In this document: in pieces, positions 30,462 through 41,317 of the stretch | Layout of the letters: each line of letters begins with the position of its first letter | How positions within the stretch are numbered: position 1 is the stretch's first letter | Assembly (NCBI GenBank): GCA_965644315.1 | Contig: CBFFRQ010000213.1 | Coordinates: forward strand, 1 to 41,713 | Reading direction: 5' to 3' | Origin: Caecitellus pseudoparvulus | Lineage: Eukaryota; Bigyra: Bicosoecida | Length of the DNA stretch: 41,713 nt | Notes under the pieces: model-generated | Told to the model about the DNA's origin: nothing | The model's input: only the letters and a program-made list of their open reading frames with translations | The model's database searches: none | Program-made: the position numbers and the translations under genes

Positions 30462-32471
30462 CTAATTGATTATAATAAAAAAGCATATAAATAAAAATAA
30501 AATTAAAAGACGTAAGTCAATAAAAGTTATTAAAAATGGTAATAAAAATAAAATAATCATTATTAATAAACTTGTTATAAAAATAATATAAACATAATGA
30601 TATAAAAAACTAAAAGTTAATTTATTAGTTTTTAACATTTGATTATAAATTAAACTTGAAATACCATGAGGTCCTATAATTTCTAATAAACCGCGATCAA
30701 TATTTTGATAAACATTTTTATAAGAAACATTTAAAAAACCTTGTGAAATTCATTCATTATAAACTTTATCAAAAAATCATTTTCTATTTAAAAAATTATA
30801 TATTTTTTGGGTAAAACTATTTAATTTTCATTTAAAAAAATTAAATGAAAAAAAATCTTCAGTATATAATAATGAAGCTAAAAAAGCACTTGTAAAACCA
30901 AGTAATAAAGGAATATCTTTTAGATAAAAATCTAAATTTTCAGCTTCAAATAATAATCAATTTTGAGTTTTAACATAAATAACATTTGATCAATAATTTA
31001 TACCTACACCTATTATAAAATCTTTTGACATATAACCTATATATAAAGCAAAAATACTTAAAATAGCTAAAGGTATAGCCATTATATAATTACTTTCATG
31101 AGAATTTAATAAACTTTTTTTAAAAGCTAAAGGATCTTCAACAAAAGTATAAAAAAATGAACGGGTTGAGTAAAAAACTGTTGTTAAAACTGACAAATGT
31201 CCTAAAAAACTTGCAAAAGAACCCTCAGTAGTAAATTGTACATTAGCTACTTCTAAAATAGCATCTTTTGAATAAAAACCTGTTGAAAATGGAAAACCTT
31301 CTAAAGCTGATGAACCTATAATCATACATAAACTAGTAAATATTATAAAATCTGATAAACCTCCCATTTTACGCATATCCTGTTCATCACTTAAAGCATG
31401 AATTACAGAACCTGCACTTAAAAATAAAAGCGCTTTAAAAAAAGCGTGGTTATATAAATGAAAAAAACTTATTTGATAATTCGATAATCCAGCTACTAAA
31501 AACATGTACCCTAATTGACTACAAGTCGAATATGCTATAACACGTTTTAAATCATTTTGAGCTAAACCTACAGTACCTGCTAAAAAAGCAGTAAAAGCTC
31601 CCATAAAAGTTATTATAACTAAAATTGACGGAGTATATTCAAAAATTGGAGAACATCTTATGATTAAAAAAACACCTGCAGTAACCATTGTAGCCGCATG
31701 AATTAATGCAGATACTGGTGTAGGTCCTTCCATCGCATCTGGTAATCATGTATGTAAACCTATTTGAGCTGATTTACCCATACAACCAATAAAAATGAAT
31801 AAACAACCTAAAGTTAAAATATTAACTTCAGTATTAAAAAATATAAAATATTTATTACTAAATTCAGGTGCTAATGCAAACATAGTATAATAATTAATAC
31901 TTTTAAATAAATAAAAAAAAATGAAAATACCTATAGCTAATGCAAAATCACCTACTCTATTTATAATCATTGCTTTAATAGCTGCTTTATTTGCTTGTAT
32001 ACGTTGAAATCAAAAATTTATTAATAAATATGAACATAAACCAACACCTTCTCATCCTACAAACATTTGTAATAAATTATCTCCTGTTACTAAAATAATC
32101 ATAAAAAAAGTAAATAAAGATAAATATGATATAAAACGTTTTATAAAAGGATCTTCTCCCATATATTCTAATGAATATATATGAACAGCAGTTGAAATAG
32201 ATAAAATAACAAATAACATCATTACACTTAAACTATCAAAAATAAAACCTCAAGAAATATCAATTGTTGTACAAACAATTCAATTACCTAATTTTAAATA
32301 AGCTTTAGTGTCACATAAAATAACTTCATAAATTAAAAAATAGGTTAATAATAATATAAAAACCATATTAAAACAAACTAATCTTAATAAATTTTTTTTA
32401 TTTAATAAAAAACCAAAAAGTTGTATAATTAAAGTATTTAATAATGGAATAAAAATAATAAATAAAAGCAT
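30462..32471 (-). CDS. nad5: NADH dehydrogenase subunit 5
   Basis: Largest membrane subunit of complex I (NuoL), with the lateral helix, 669 aa, normal length. Conserved blocks: [130 protein letters not shown]. The conserved Lys, Glu and His residues are intact. TGA encodes all noted Trp. The C-terminal part holds the long amphipathic helix and last membrane helix (..[22 protein letters not shown]). The stop is TAG. Confidence 0.98.
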
Positions 32472-32502
32472 TATAATTAAAATAAAAAAACCCTACTTAA
32501 AA

Positions 32503-32576
32503 CACATTCTAAAGGATTTGAACCTATGACCTGCAGCTTAGAAGGCTGTTGCTCTATCCAACTGAGCTAAGAATGC
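32503..32576 (-). tRNA. trnR: tRNA-Arg (UCU)
   Basis: Acceptor GCATTCT/AGAATGT, D-arm GCTCAGTTGGATAGAGC, anticodon stem CAGC/GCTG, loop CTTCTAA with TCT reading AGA and AGG, T-arm with TTCAAAT loop. Confidence 0.95.
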
Positions 32577-32606
32577 CTATAAAAATTTTTTCTTATAAAA
32601 ATTTTG

Positions 32607-33239
32607 TTAAATAAAATTAATACTACGTTTATAATTTGATTGTAATCCTGGATCTTGTTGAAATAAAAATTTATGGTTTATAGGTTCTACAGTTAAAACA
32701 ATTGCACCTACCATACCAATAAACAAGATAAAACCACACTCTAAAAATGGTACTAATTGTTTAGTAAATAAAAAAGTACTGAATTCATATAAGAAAGAAG
32801 ATTGAGTATATAGTTGTTCAAATGAAAAATAATCAACATAAATACTACTAGTTAAATTTATATTATTATCAATTAAAAAATTAATATTTGATTTCATAAT
32901 ATTTAAAATATCTAAGTAATTATTGTCTAAATAATATAAAATTATAATAAAAAATAAAAAAATAAAATCAACAAATTTTCAATATTTTAAATAAACATTA
33001 TGATCATTAGATACTTTAATATCAATCATCATAACAATAAATAAAAATAAAATAGCAATTGCTCCTAAATATACTGCTAAAAAAACTAAACCTATAAACA
33101 TAAGTTTTAAAATTACTATAAAAATAGTAGTTGTAGTAAATAATCCTATTAAATTTAAAATACAATGAATAGGATTTAATGATAAAATACTTAATAAAGC
33201 AAAAGTTAATAATAATGAAAAATTAAAAAAATGTATCAT
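32607..33239 (-). CDS. nad6: NADH dehydrogenase subunit 6
   Basis: Complex I membrane subunit (NuoJ), 210 aa, normal length. The start ATG at 33239 (MIHFFNFSLLLTFALLSIL) lies 16 bases after trnR(acg); upstream in-frame ATGs fall inside that tRNA. Key blocks: NPIHCILNLIGLFTTTTIFIVILKLMFIGLVFLAVYLGAIAILFLFIVMM (helix 3 with the conserved pi-bulge region VYLGAIAILFLFVVMM) and FLECGFILFIGMVGAIVLT near the C-terminus. One TGA read as Trp (LKYWKFVDF). Confidence 0.96.
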
Positions 33240-33254
33240 ATCTAATATATTTAT

Positions 33255-33327
33255 TATGCCTGGAAAGATTCGAACTTTCATCAATAGATTCGTAGTCTAC
33301 TACTCTAGCCGATTAAGCTACAAGCAC
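33255..33327 (-). tRNA. trnR: tRNA-Arg (ACG)
   Basis: Acceptor GTGCTTG/CAGGCAT, D-arm GCTTAATCGGCTAGAGT, anticodon stem TAGA/TCTA, loop CTACGAA with ACG; the A34 must become inosine to read all CGN. T-arm with TTCGAAT loop. Confidence 0.93.
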
Positions 33328-33387
33328 TTAAATAAAAAATAAGTAAAAACAAGATATTATTCTTGCCTTTACGATTTAATTAAATAA

Positions 33388-33642
<255 letters not shown>

Positions 33643-33682
33643 TCAAAACCGTTTTATAAAATAAATATATATAAAATTTTAA

Positions 33683-35911
33683 TTAAAATCCTAAATCTTT
33701 ATAATAATTTAGAATATTTTTTATTGATAAATTAAATGAATAATTTATATCATTATAAGTAGGATCTTTTATAACTCCACCACGTAAAGTTTTTAAATCT
33801 AATTCAATATAAGATGGTATAAATCAATATTCATTAAAAGGTCTTTCAAATTTATTTTTTTTTAAAAAACGTCAACGTGTTTTATTCAATAGTTTTTTTT
33901 TAATTTTTTTTAATCTATTTAATGAATGACGTTGTCTGGTTTTATTTTTTAATAATTTTTTATTTAATTTAAATCAAATAAAAAAACGTTTTTTATAAAA
34001 ATAATTTGACATTAATAAATTTTCAGAATATTTTTTAGTTAAATTTTTAAAAAAGACAAAAAATTTTTTATTTTCTTTTAATGAATATTTTATATCTTTA
34101 TATAAACTTTTATTCAAATTTTGATAATTTTCAATTAATTTTAAAATATATAAACGTTTATTTAAATTATTTGAAATTTTAAATTTTGTTAAAAAAATAT
34201 TATTTATTTTTTGTGAATTTAAATTTAACAAATTACTAAAAAACTTAATATAAAAATTATTTATTAAAATTTTTAAATTAAAAATAAAAATTTTAAAAAA
34301 TAAATTTAAAAAAATTATTTTTTTTTTAATTTCAAAAATATTATTTATATTTTTATTATGAGTTAATATAAAATCATCTTTAAAATTTGAAATTTTATTA
34401 GATTTTTTATAATTTAAATTAGTAAATATATTAAAAATAAAATTATTTGAATAAAGATTAGAAATTTTATAATTATTAATTTGCTTATTTTTAATAATTT
34501 TATCAAAAAATAATGAATAAAGACTTAAAATAGTTTTTTGTTTTAATGTATTATTCACTTTAGTTAAATTAATATTTTTTATCATAAATTTTTTTATAAT
34601 AGATTTAAATATAATTAATTTTTTTGAAGTTTTTTTATCTTCTAAAATATTAAATTTAATTTGTTTATATTTAATATATAAAAATAATCATAAAAAATTT
34701 AAATTTTTATTATTTAATAATTTAACTAATTTATAAAAATAATTCAATTTATTTTGTATTTTAACTAATCTATTTAATAATTTTATTTTAATCAATTTTT
34801 CTTTAATATTTTGATATTTAATAAAAATAAAATTATCAAATTTTAAATTTAAATTTATTTTATTTATTTTAGTTAAACGTTGATCTGATATTTTTTTAAA
34901 ATAAGAATTTTTTTCTTGTTTATTATTAAGAAATTTTTTTAATATTTTAGGTACATGTTTATTATTTGATTTTTTCTTATTAAAAAATTTTTCACTTTTT
35001 TTTATATTTTTGTAATTATAAAAATTTACAAAATAACGTTGAGTTTTGTATAACTTTTTAATATTTAATTTTGATTTTAATAAATCTAATTGTTTATTTT
35101 TATTAAATTTATAAATATTTACTTTTTTTTTCAATAAAAAAGAATTATTTGAATCTAAAATATATTTATTTTGATTTAAAACATTAATTAATTTTGCTTC
35201 TTTTTTATAATTTAAATTAGTTAAAAGTGTTAATTTTTTTTTATTTAAAAAACGACGTTTATTTAAATAAGATAATAAATAATATTTTTTATACATTTTT
35301 TTTTTTCTATTAAATAAAGAAATTAATCGACTTAAACGTTTATAAATCTTATATTCAAAAATATATAAAAAAAAAAATCAATATTTTTTAGGTACTGAAA
35401 TAATATCTCCTACTTTAACAACTAAACTTGTATTATCAGTTTTATTACCATTTATAAAAACACCATTAGTTTTTATAAAAAAATGGCTTGCAAAAATAGT
35501 AGGAAAAAATTTCATTCTAAATAAAACAGTACTTATACGAAATTCAAAAGCTTTTAAAAAACTATTTAATTTGTTTAAACGAGATTTTTTATAATTTAAA
35601 AATAAAATACGTTTAAAATTTGTAAAATCATTTTTACCATAAAATAATAAAAAACTTTTACGTTGAATTATAGCATTATTAAATTTAAAATTTTTATTAC
35701 TTTTTTTTCATTTTTTTTGAGAACGTAAAAAACGACGTTTTGAAATTCATTTTAAATTTTTTAATTTTAAATATTGTCTATGTCAATAACCTTTTCTAAG
35801 ATACTTACGTCCTCGAATGTCATTGAATTTTCATAATCTAGAATTTTTGTAAGGATTTATTTTAGAATTTAATTTTAAAACTAATTTTAATCTTGGTTTG
35901 TAAAAATTCAT
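33683..35911 (-). CDS. rps4: Ribosomal protein S4 with a giant insertion
   Basis: Small-subunit ribosomal protein S4, 742 aa against about 200 in bacteria. The N-terminus (MNFYKPRLKL..) and the S4 RNA-binding domain, residues about 124-175 (FEFRISTVLFRMKFFPTIFASHFFIKTNGVFINGNK then VVKVGDIISV), are clear. The last 60 residues (RPFNEYWFIPSYIELDLKTLRGGVIKDPTYNDINYSFNLS) match the mitochondrial S4 C-terminus. About 480 residues between them are Lys/Asn/Leu/Ile/Phe-rich with no recognised domain. The frame is open throughout, with TGA as Trp, so it is not a pseudogene. It starts 5 bases after trnA. Confidence 0.92.
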
Positions 35912-35916
35912 TTTTA

Positions 35917-35989
35917 TGGAGATAATCGGAATCGAACCGATGACCAAATATATGCAAAACATTCATTCTACCAATTGAACTATATCCCC
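35917..35989 (-). tRNA. trnA: tRNA-Ala (UGC)
   Basis: Acceptor GGGGATA/TATCTCC, D-arm GTTCAATTGGTAGAAT, anticodon stem AATGT/ATATT, loop TTTGCAT with TGC, T-arm ATCGG/CCGAT. Confidence 0.94.
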
Positions 35990-36017
35990 TTTTTATTTTA
36001 TTTATAAAATTTTTTTA

Positions 36018-36317
36018 TTAAAAAGAAAAAACAACATTATTAAAAACTTTATAATATAATACTAATAAACCTAAAGCAATTGCAGATTCAGTAGCTGCAA
36101 CTGTCAAAATAAAAATAGATACTATAAGACCTTCCATATCATGTATTGATATAGCAGAACTTACTAAAAAATAATTTATACCAAAAAACATTATTTCAAT
36201 ACAAATTATACAAATAACTAAATTATATCTATTTAAAATTAAACCAATTAAACCAAAAAAGGATACTAATAAAGATGCGTTTAATCACATTGAAAAATTG
36301 AAAAATACACTTAACAT
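36018..36317 (-). CDS. nad4L: NADH dehydrogenase subunit 4L
   Basis: Complex I membrane subunit (NuoK), 99 aa, the usual length. Three helices: SLLVSFFGLIGLILNRYNLVICIICIEIMFFGINYFLV with the conserved Glu of the second helix (CIEIMF), then GLIVSIFILTVAATESAIALGLLVLYY carrying the second conserved Glu. One TGA read as Trp (SMWLNAS). It lies between the unknown orf228 (9 bases) and trnA. Confidence 0.97.
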
Positions 36318-36326
36318 TTGTAAATT

Positions 36327-37013
36327 TTATTTAAAAGTTTTTTGTTTCTTTAAAAAACTATTTAATATTTTTATATGTTTTATATCTAACTTAATAAAAT
36401 TTTGTTTAAATAATAGAAATTTAATATATAAAATTTTAACTGATTGATAAAAAATTGATATATAATTATTTATAAAAAATATAATCAAAAATAAACTTAA
36501 AAAAAAATATATTAGAATTACATTATTAAATATAAATAATAAAAGATAACTTATCATAAATCAAAATAAAGTTATTTTTCATTTAAAATCAATATATAAA
36601 AAACTATATATACTTATATTAATTAGTATTAAAACCAAAAAAATTTTTAAAAATTGTGAATACAAATTAATTTGGTCAAAAATATTAATTTTAATTATAT
36701 CAAAATTTATAAATTCAAATAAAAAAAATTCATTTCTATTATATAAAAAATAAAATTTTGTTAAAAAAAATAATCAAAAACAAATTAAAACAAAATTAAA
36801 AAAAAGAATTAAACGTAATTGAATTAATTCATATCAATATAAAAAATTTTTTAAAAATACTAATAATATTCAATACAAAAAAAAACTTATTAAAAATATA
36901 AGTATAACAAAATTTTTATAATATAAATATTTCAAAATATATAAAAATTGTAAATTTATTAAAAAAAATAATAAATTAAAAAAAAATAAAAGACAAAATA
37001 ATACAATAAACAT
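36327..37013 (-). CDS. Unknown very hydrophobic membrane protein (orf228)
   Basis: I do not recognise this 228-residue protein. It is one frame with eight or so TGA-encoded Trp and starts 10 bases after the nad7 stop and ends 9 bases before nad4L, so it is probably expressed with them. Five hydrophobic segments are visible: residues about 3-24, 32-55, 66-86, 116-145 and 150-180; the C-terminus is Lys-rich (LLFKQNFIKLDIKHIK..). Phe, Leu, Ile and Tyr make up most of it. A segment YELIQLRLILFF recalls the E-L-R-x-R-L start of TatC, but the remaining length is too short for six TatC helices, so I do not assign it. Confidence 0.72.
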
Positions 37014-37022
37014 TAAATACTA

Positions 37023-38219
37023 TTAACGATCTACTTCACCAAATACAATATCTTGTGTACCAATAACAGTAACTAAATCAGCTAACATATGTCCTTTTGT
37101 CATTTTATCTAAACCTTGTAAATGTGCAAAACCAGGTGCTTTTATTTTACATCTATATGGTTTATTAGTACCATCAGAAATTAAAAAAACACCAAATTCT
37201 CCTTTTGGAGCTTCGGTTGCTACATAAACTTTATTTTTTTTAACTTTAAAACCTTCAGTATAATATTTAAAATGATGTATTAAAGCTTCCATTGAATTTT
37301 TCATTTCATTACGACTTGGAGGATTAAATTTATAATCATCACTTTTTATTAAACCTTCTGGCATATGATTTAAACAGAAATTTATAATGCGTAAACTTTC
37401 GCGCATTTCATTTATACGTACTAAGTAACGATCATAACAATCACCATTTTTACCAATACATACATTAAAAGGTATTTTATTATAAACTTCATAAGGTTGA
37501 GTTTTTCGTAAATCTCATTTAATACCAGAACCTCTCAAAAGAACTCCACTAAAACCTCAATTTTCAGCTGCTGAAGCAGTAACTACACCTATATGAACCA
37601 AACGTTGTTTTCAAATACGATTATTTGTTAATAATTCTTCTAACTCGTCAATACGATCTTTGAAACGTTCAATAAAAACTGAAATATCTTCTAATAAACC
37701 AAAAGGTAAATCAGAATGAACACCTCCAGGGCGGAAATAACTTGCATGCATTCTAGCTCCAGAAACACGTTCATAAAATTCCATTAAACGTTCACGTTCT
37801 TCAAAACTTCATAATAATGGAGTCATGGCACCCACATCAATAGCATGACAAGCTACAGCTAATAAATGATTTAATAAACGTGTTAATTCACAAAATAAAA
37901 CACGAATATATTGTGCTCTTAAAGGTATTTTGATATCAGTTAATTTTTCCACAGCTAATGAATATGAATGTTCTTGATTCATCATTGAAACGTAATCTAA
38001 ACGATCAAAATATGGTAATGCTTGTAAATAATTTTTATGTTCAATTAATTTTTCAGTACCTCTATGTAATAAACCTATATGAGGATCAGCTTTTATAATA
38101 GCTTCTCCTGATAATTGTAAAATTAAACGTAAAACCCCGTGGGCTGCAGGGTGTTGTGGACCAAAATTTATACTAAAAACTTTTAAGTTTGATGCATTTG
38201 TATGTTTGCGTACTAACAT
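37023..38219 (-). CDS. nad7: NADH dehydrogenase subunit 7
   Basis: Complex I 49 kDa subunit (NuoD) that forms the quinone pocket, 398 aa, normal length. [22 protein letters not shown] (with the quinone-site His of GPQHPAAHG), [93 protein letters not shown], and the C-terminal [41 protein letters not shown], all typical. TGA encodes Trp. One of the most conserved genes here, slightly less AT-rich. Confidence 0.99.
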
Positions 38220-38231
38220 TTTTGTTTTTTA

Positions 38232-38304
38232 TAACGAAAGCCAGATTTGAACTGGCATCAGACAGAACATGAAACTGCTATTTTACCGATTAAACTATTT
38301 CGTC
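38232..38304 (-). tRNA. trnM: tRNA-Met (CAU), possible initiator
   Basis: Acceptor GACGAAA/TTTCGTT with a weak G-T first pair, D-arm GTTTAATCGGTAAAAT, anticodon loop TTCATGT with CAT and a U-U mismatch at the bottom of its stem, T-arm GCCAG/CTGGC. The weak 1-72 pair makes it the better initiator candidate among the three CAU tRNAs; this is inference. Confidence 0.85.
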
Positions 38305-38348
38305 AAAATAATATATTTTTTTGTGCTAAAATAGACACTTTTTTTTTA

Positions 38349-39452
38349 TTAATGACCTACAAAAATATCACTTAAATATAAATAAGTTAAAATTACAAAT
38401 ATATAAGTTTGAATAAATGCAATTGCAGTTTCTAATACAGTAAATATAAATAAAACTACAAAAGGTATATAATGCATTAAAACATAAATATCACCTAATA
38501 ATAAACTACTTCATCCAAAACCTGCTACAACTTTCATTAAAGTATGTCCAGCCATAATATTAGCAAATAGACGAGTAGCTATACTTACAACTCTAAAAAT
38601 ATATGAAATAATTTCAATAGGATTTAAAATTAATACTAAAATTAATGGACAACCTGCTGGATAAAATAAACTAAAAAAATATAAAACACCTTTTTCAGTA
38701 ATTATAGTTAAAATAATATTTATAAATACAGCTAATGCAATATAAAAAGTATTTACAAAACTACTAGTAATAGTAGTTGAATAAGGTACCATACCTTGTA
38801 CATTTGAAATTAAAATAAATAATAATAACCCGTGAGTTTTTATAAAAAATTCTTGATATTTTTTAACATCATGATTATTTTTTAAATCTAAAACACTAGC
38901 AAATAAATTTAAATTAGCTTTATACATATATTCATCTAAAATTTCAATTAAAGTACGAGGTATTAATAAAGTATCAGTAAAATTTCAATTTGATAACATT
39001 CAAACAAATAAAAATAATGAAATAAAACTTACACTTTCTTTAATAAAAAAAATATTGATAAAACCGCTTTGATATGAAACTGCGTTTAAATCAAAACTAC
39101 CATCTAAAGTTTTAAAGATTTCATAATAATAAAAACTTTGAATACCAAAAATATGAAAAATTAATTGAGTTAATACTACAAAAGCAAAAACTACTACAAA
39201 ACTATAAAAATTTTCATTAGTTTTTTCATTATTTAAGATATAAAAATAAACAGTTAAAATTAAAGCAAGTAATAAATATGAAATAAAAAATTGACCTTGA
39301 GATCAAAAATGAGGTATAAAAAATGAATTAGTATCATTTAAAGTATCAAAAAAACTTCCTCCTAAATTAAAATTTTCATTAGGAAGAGAAACAGTAGCTA
39401 TATTATAGTCATAAGCAAAACTTTTAAAACCTTCTAATGGATTAAATAACAT
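38349..39452 (-). CDS. atp6: ATP synthase F0 subunit 6 with an enlarged N-terminal region
   Basis: Proton-channel a subunit of ATP synthase, 367 aa against about 250 usually. It starts MLFNPLEGFK as in the family, then about 110 extra residues with two or three hydrophobic segments (FFISYLLLALILTVYFYIL, FYSFVVVFAFVVLTQLIFHIFG, VSFISLFLFVWMLS) before the standard part: IPRTLIEILDEYMYKANLNL, GLLLFILISNVQGMVPYS, LNPIEIISYIFRVVSIATRLFANIMAGHTLMKVV (with the essential Arg of ATRLFAN) and LETAIAFIQTYIFVILTYLYL. It lies upstream of nad7 and downstream of atp1. Confidence 0.96.
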
Positions 39453-39467
39453 TAGATTATTAATTTA

Positions 39468-41225
39468 TTAAAATTTAGTATAACTACGTATATCTAGAAT
39501 GTCACGACAAACTAAATATTTAAAAGTATTATCAATTGCTCCAGTTTCTTGTAAATATTGATTACTTTTAATTTTACCTTCTTCTTTTTTTTTTAAATGT
39601 TCATTTACTATTTCTTTTAATGAAGAAATTTGTTCAAGTTCTAATAAATCTAAAACACCTGAAATTCCTAAATAAACAAAAATAATTTGAGTTGAAATAT
39701 CTAATGGAACATATTGTCCTTGTTTTAATAATTCAATTAAACGTGCACCACGATTTAATTGACGTTTGGTTTCAGCATCTAAACTTGCACCAAATTTAGA
39801 AAATTCAACAACTTCACGGTATTGTGCTAATTCTAATTTTAAAGTACCTGCAATTTGTTTCATAGGTTTATATTGTGCTGCAGAACCAACACGACTTACA
39901 GATAAACCTACATTAATTGCTGGACGTACACCTTGATTAAATAATTCTGATTCTAAGAAAATTTGTCCATCAGTAATTGAAATTACATTAGTAGGAATAT
40001 ATGCTGAAACATCATTAGCCATAGTTTCAATAATAGGTAATGCAGTTAAAGAACCACCACCTACATTATCAGATAATTGAGCAGCTCTTTCTAATAAACG
40101 TGAATGTAAATAAAATACATCACCAGGATAAGCTTCACGACCTGGAGGACGACGTAATAATAAAGACATTTGACGATAAGCTACAGCTTGTTTAGATAAA
40201 TCATCATAAATAATTACTGCGTTTTCACCATTATCACGGAAAAATTCACCTATAGTACAACCTGAGTAAGGTGCTAAAAATTGAATAGGTGCAGTATCTG
40301 ATGAAATAGAACTAATAATTATACTATAATTTAATGGTCTAAAAAAAATACTACGTTCTTTATCAAGAAAACGTTCAAATAAATTACGAGGTTTTGCTAA
40401 TACTTTTGATAAACGAGCTATAGTAGATTGTTTTTGACCAATACCTACATAAATAGAATAACAAGGTTTAGCTGATAATAATTTATTAGTTTGAGTTTTT
40501 TTACTTAAAGTTATATTACGTAATAACTCATTAATAAATGATTGATTAATAATTAAATCAACAGCAATTGCAGTTTTACCAGTTTGACGATCACCAATAA
40601 TAAGTTCACGTTGTCCTAAACCAATAGGAATCATACTATCAATAGCATTTAAACCAGTTAATAAAGGTTTGTTTACTGATTTACGTACAATAATACCTGG
40701 TGCAATTAATTCTACTGGACGTCTATAACCTGCGATTTGAGGTCCTAAAAAATAATTACGTAATTTTGAATCTACAGGACTTTCAGTACTTATAGCTTTA
40801 TTTGGATTATCAATAGGTTGACCTAAAGGGTTAATAATACGTCCTAATAAACCTATAGAAACATATAAACTAACAACATTTCCACGACCAATTAAACGAT
40901 CATTAACTTTAACTAAACGTTCATTACCTAAAACAACTACAGAAGTATAGCTTGAACTAACACCAACAACCATACCATCTACGAAATTTCAAGGTTTATC
41001 ACTAGTTTGTTTATATTTTTTTAAACGAGTTACTGAAGGAATAAATAAAACAAGTTCCCCAAAAGTTACATTACGTAAATTTACTACGAATGCAACACCA
41101 TCTTTAACTCTTATAACTTTACCAAAATGCTTTGCATTAAAAATTAATTTTTTAATTTCAGGTTGAGTACAAAATTCTCTTTTGTTAATATTATTTAACG
41201 AATTAATTATAGATAAATTTTTCAT
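39468..41225 (-). CDS. atp1: ATP synthase F1 subunit alpha
   Basis: Alpha subunit of F1, in the matrix, 585 aa against about 505-550. N-terminal beta-barrel, then [12 protein letters not shown], the P-loop [13 protein letters not shown] at about residue 185, [78 protein letters not shown], and [13 protein letters not shown]. Two short insertions flank the YVGIGQK block ([17 protein letters not shown] and [23 protein letters not shown]), and the N-terminus carries about 25 extra residues. One TGA read as Trp (DKPWNFVDG). Atp1 in mtDNA is shared with plants, stramenopiles and jakobids. Confidence 0.98.
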
Positions 41226-41243
41226 AATTTAAATAAATTTAAA

Positions 41244-41317
41244 CAGGAAAAAAGGGATTTGAACCCTTACTCTTTAGTTTTGAAGACTACTGCTTTACCA
41301 AATTAAGCTATTCTCCT
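41244..41317 (-). tRNA. trnW: tRNA-Trp (UCA)
   Basis: Acceptor AGGAGAA/TTTTCCT, D-arm GCTTAATTTGGTAAAGC, anticodon stem TAGT/ACTA, loop CTTCAAA with TCA, T-arm AGGG/CCCT. Anticodon UCA reads UGA and UGG, which explains the TGA codons in all the reading frames. Overlaps the last base of the rps2 stop. Confidence 0.96.

Noticed and set aside
30451-30486. Longer nad3 starting at 30486
   Set aside because: It would overlap the nad5 stop and add 12 residues absent from the family; the ATG at 30450 gives the standard length.
36327-37013. orf228 as tatC (ymf16)
   Set aside because: The E-L-x-x-R-L stretch is suggestive, but only about two helices follow where TatC needs five more, and key residues are missing.
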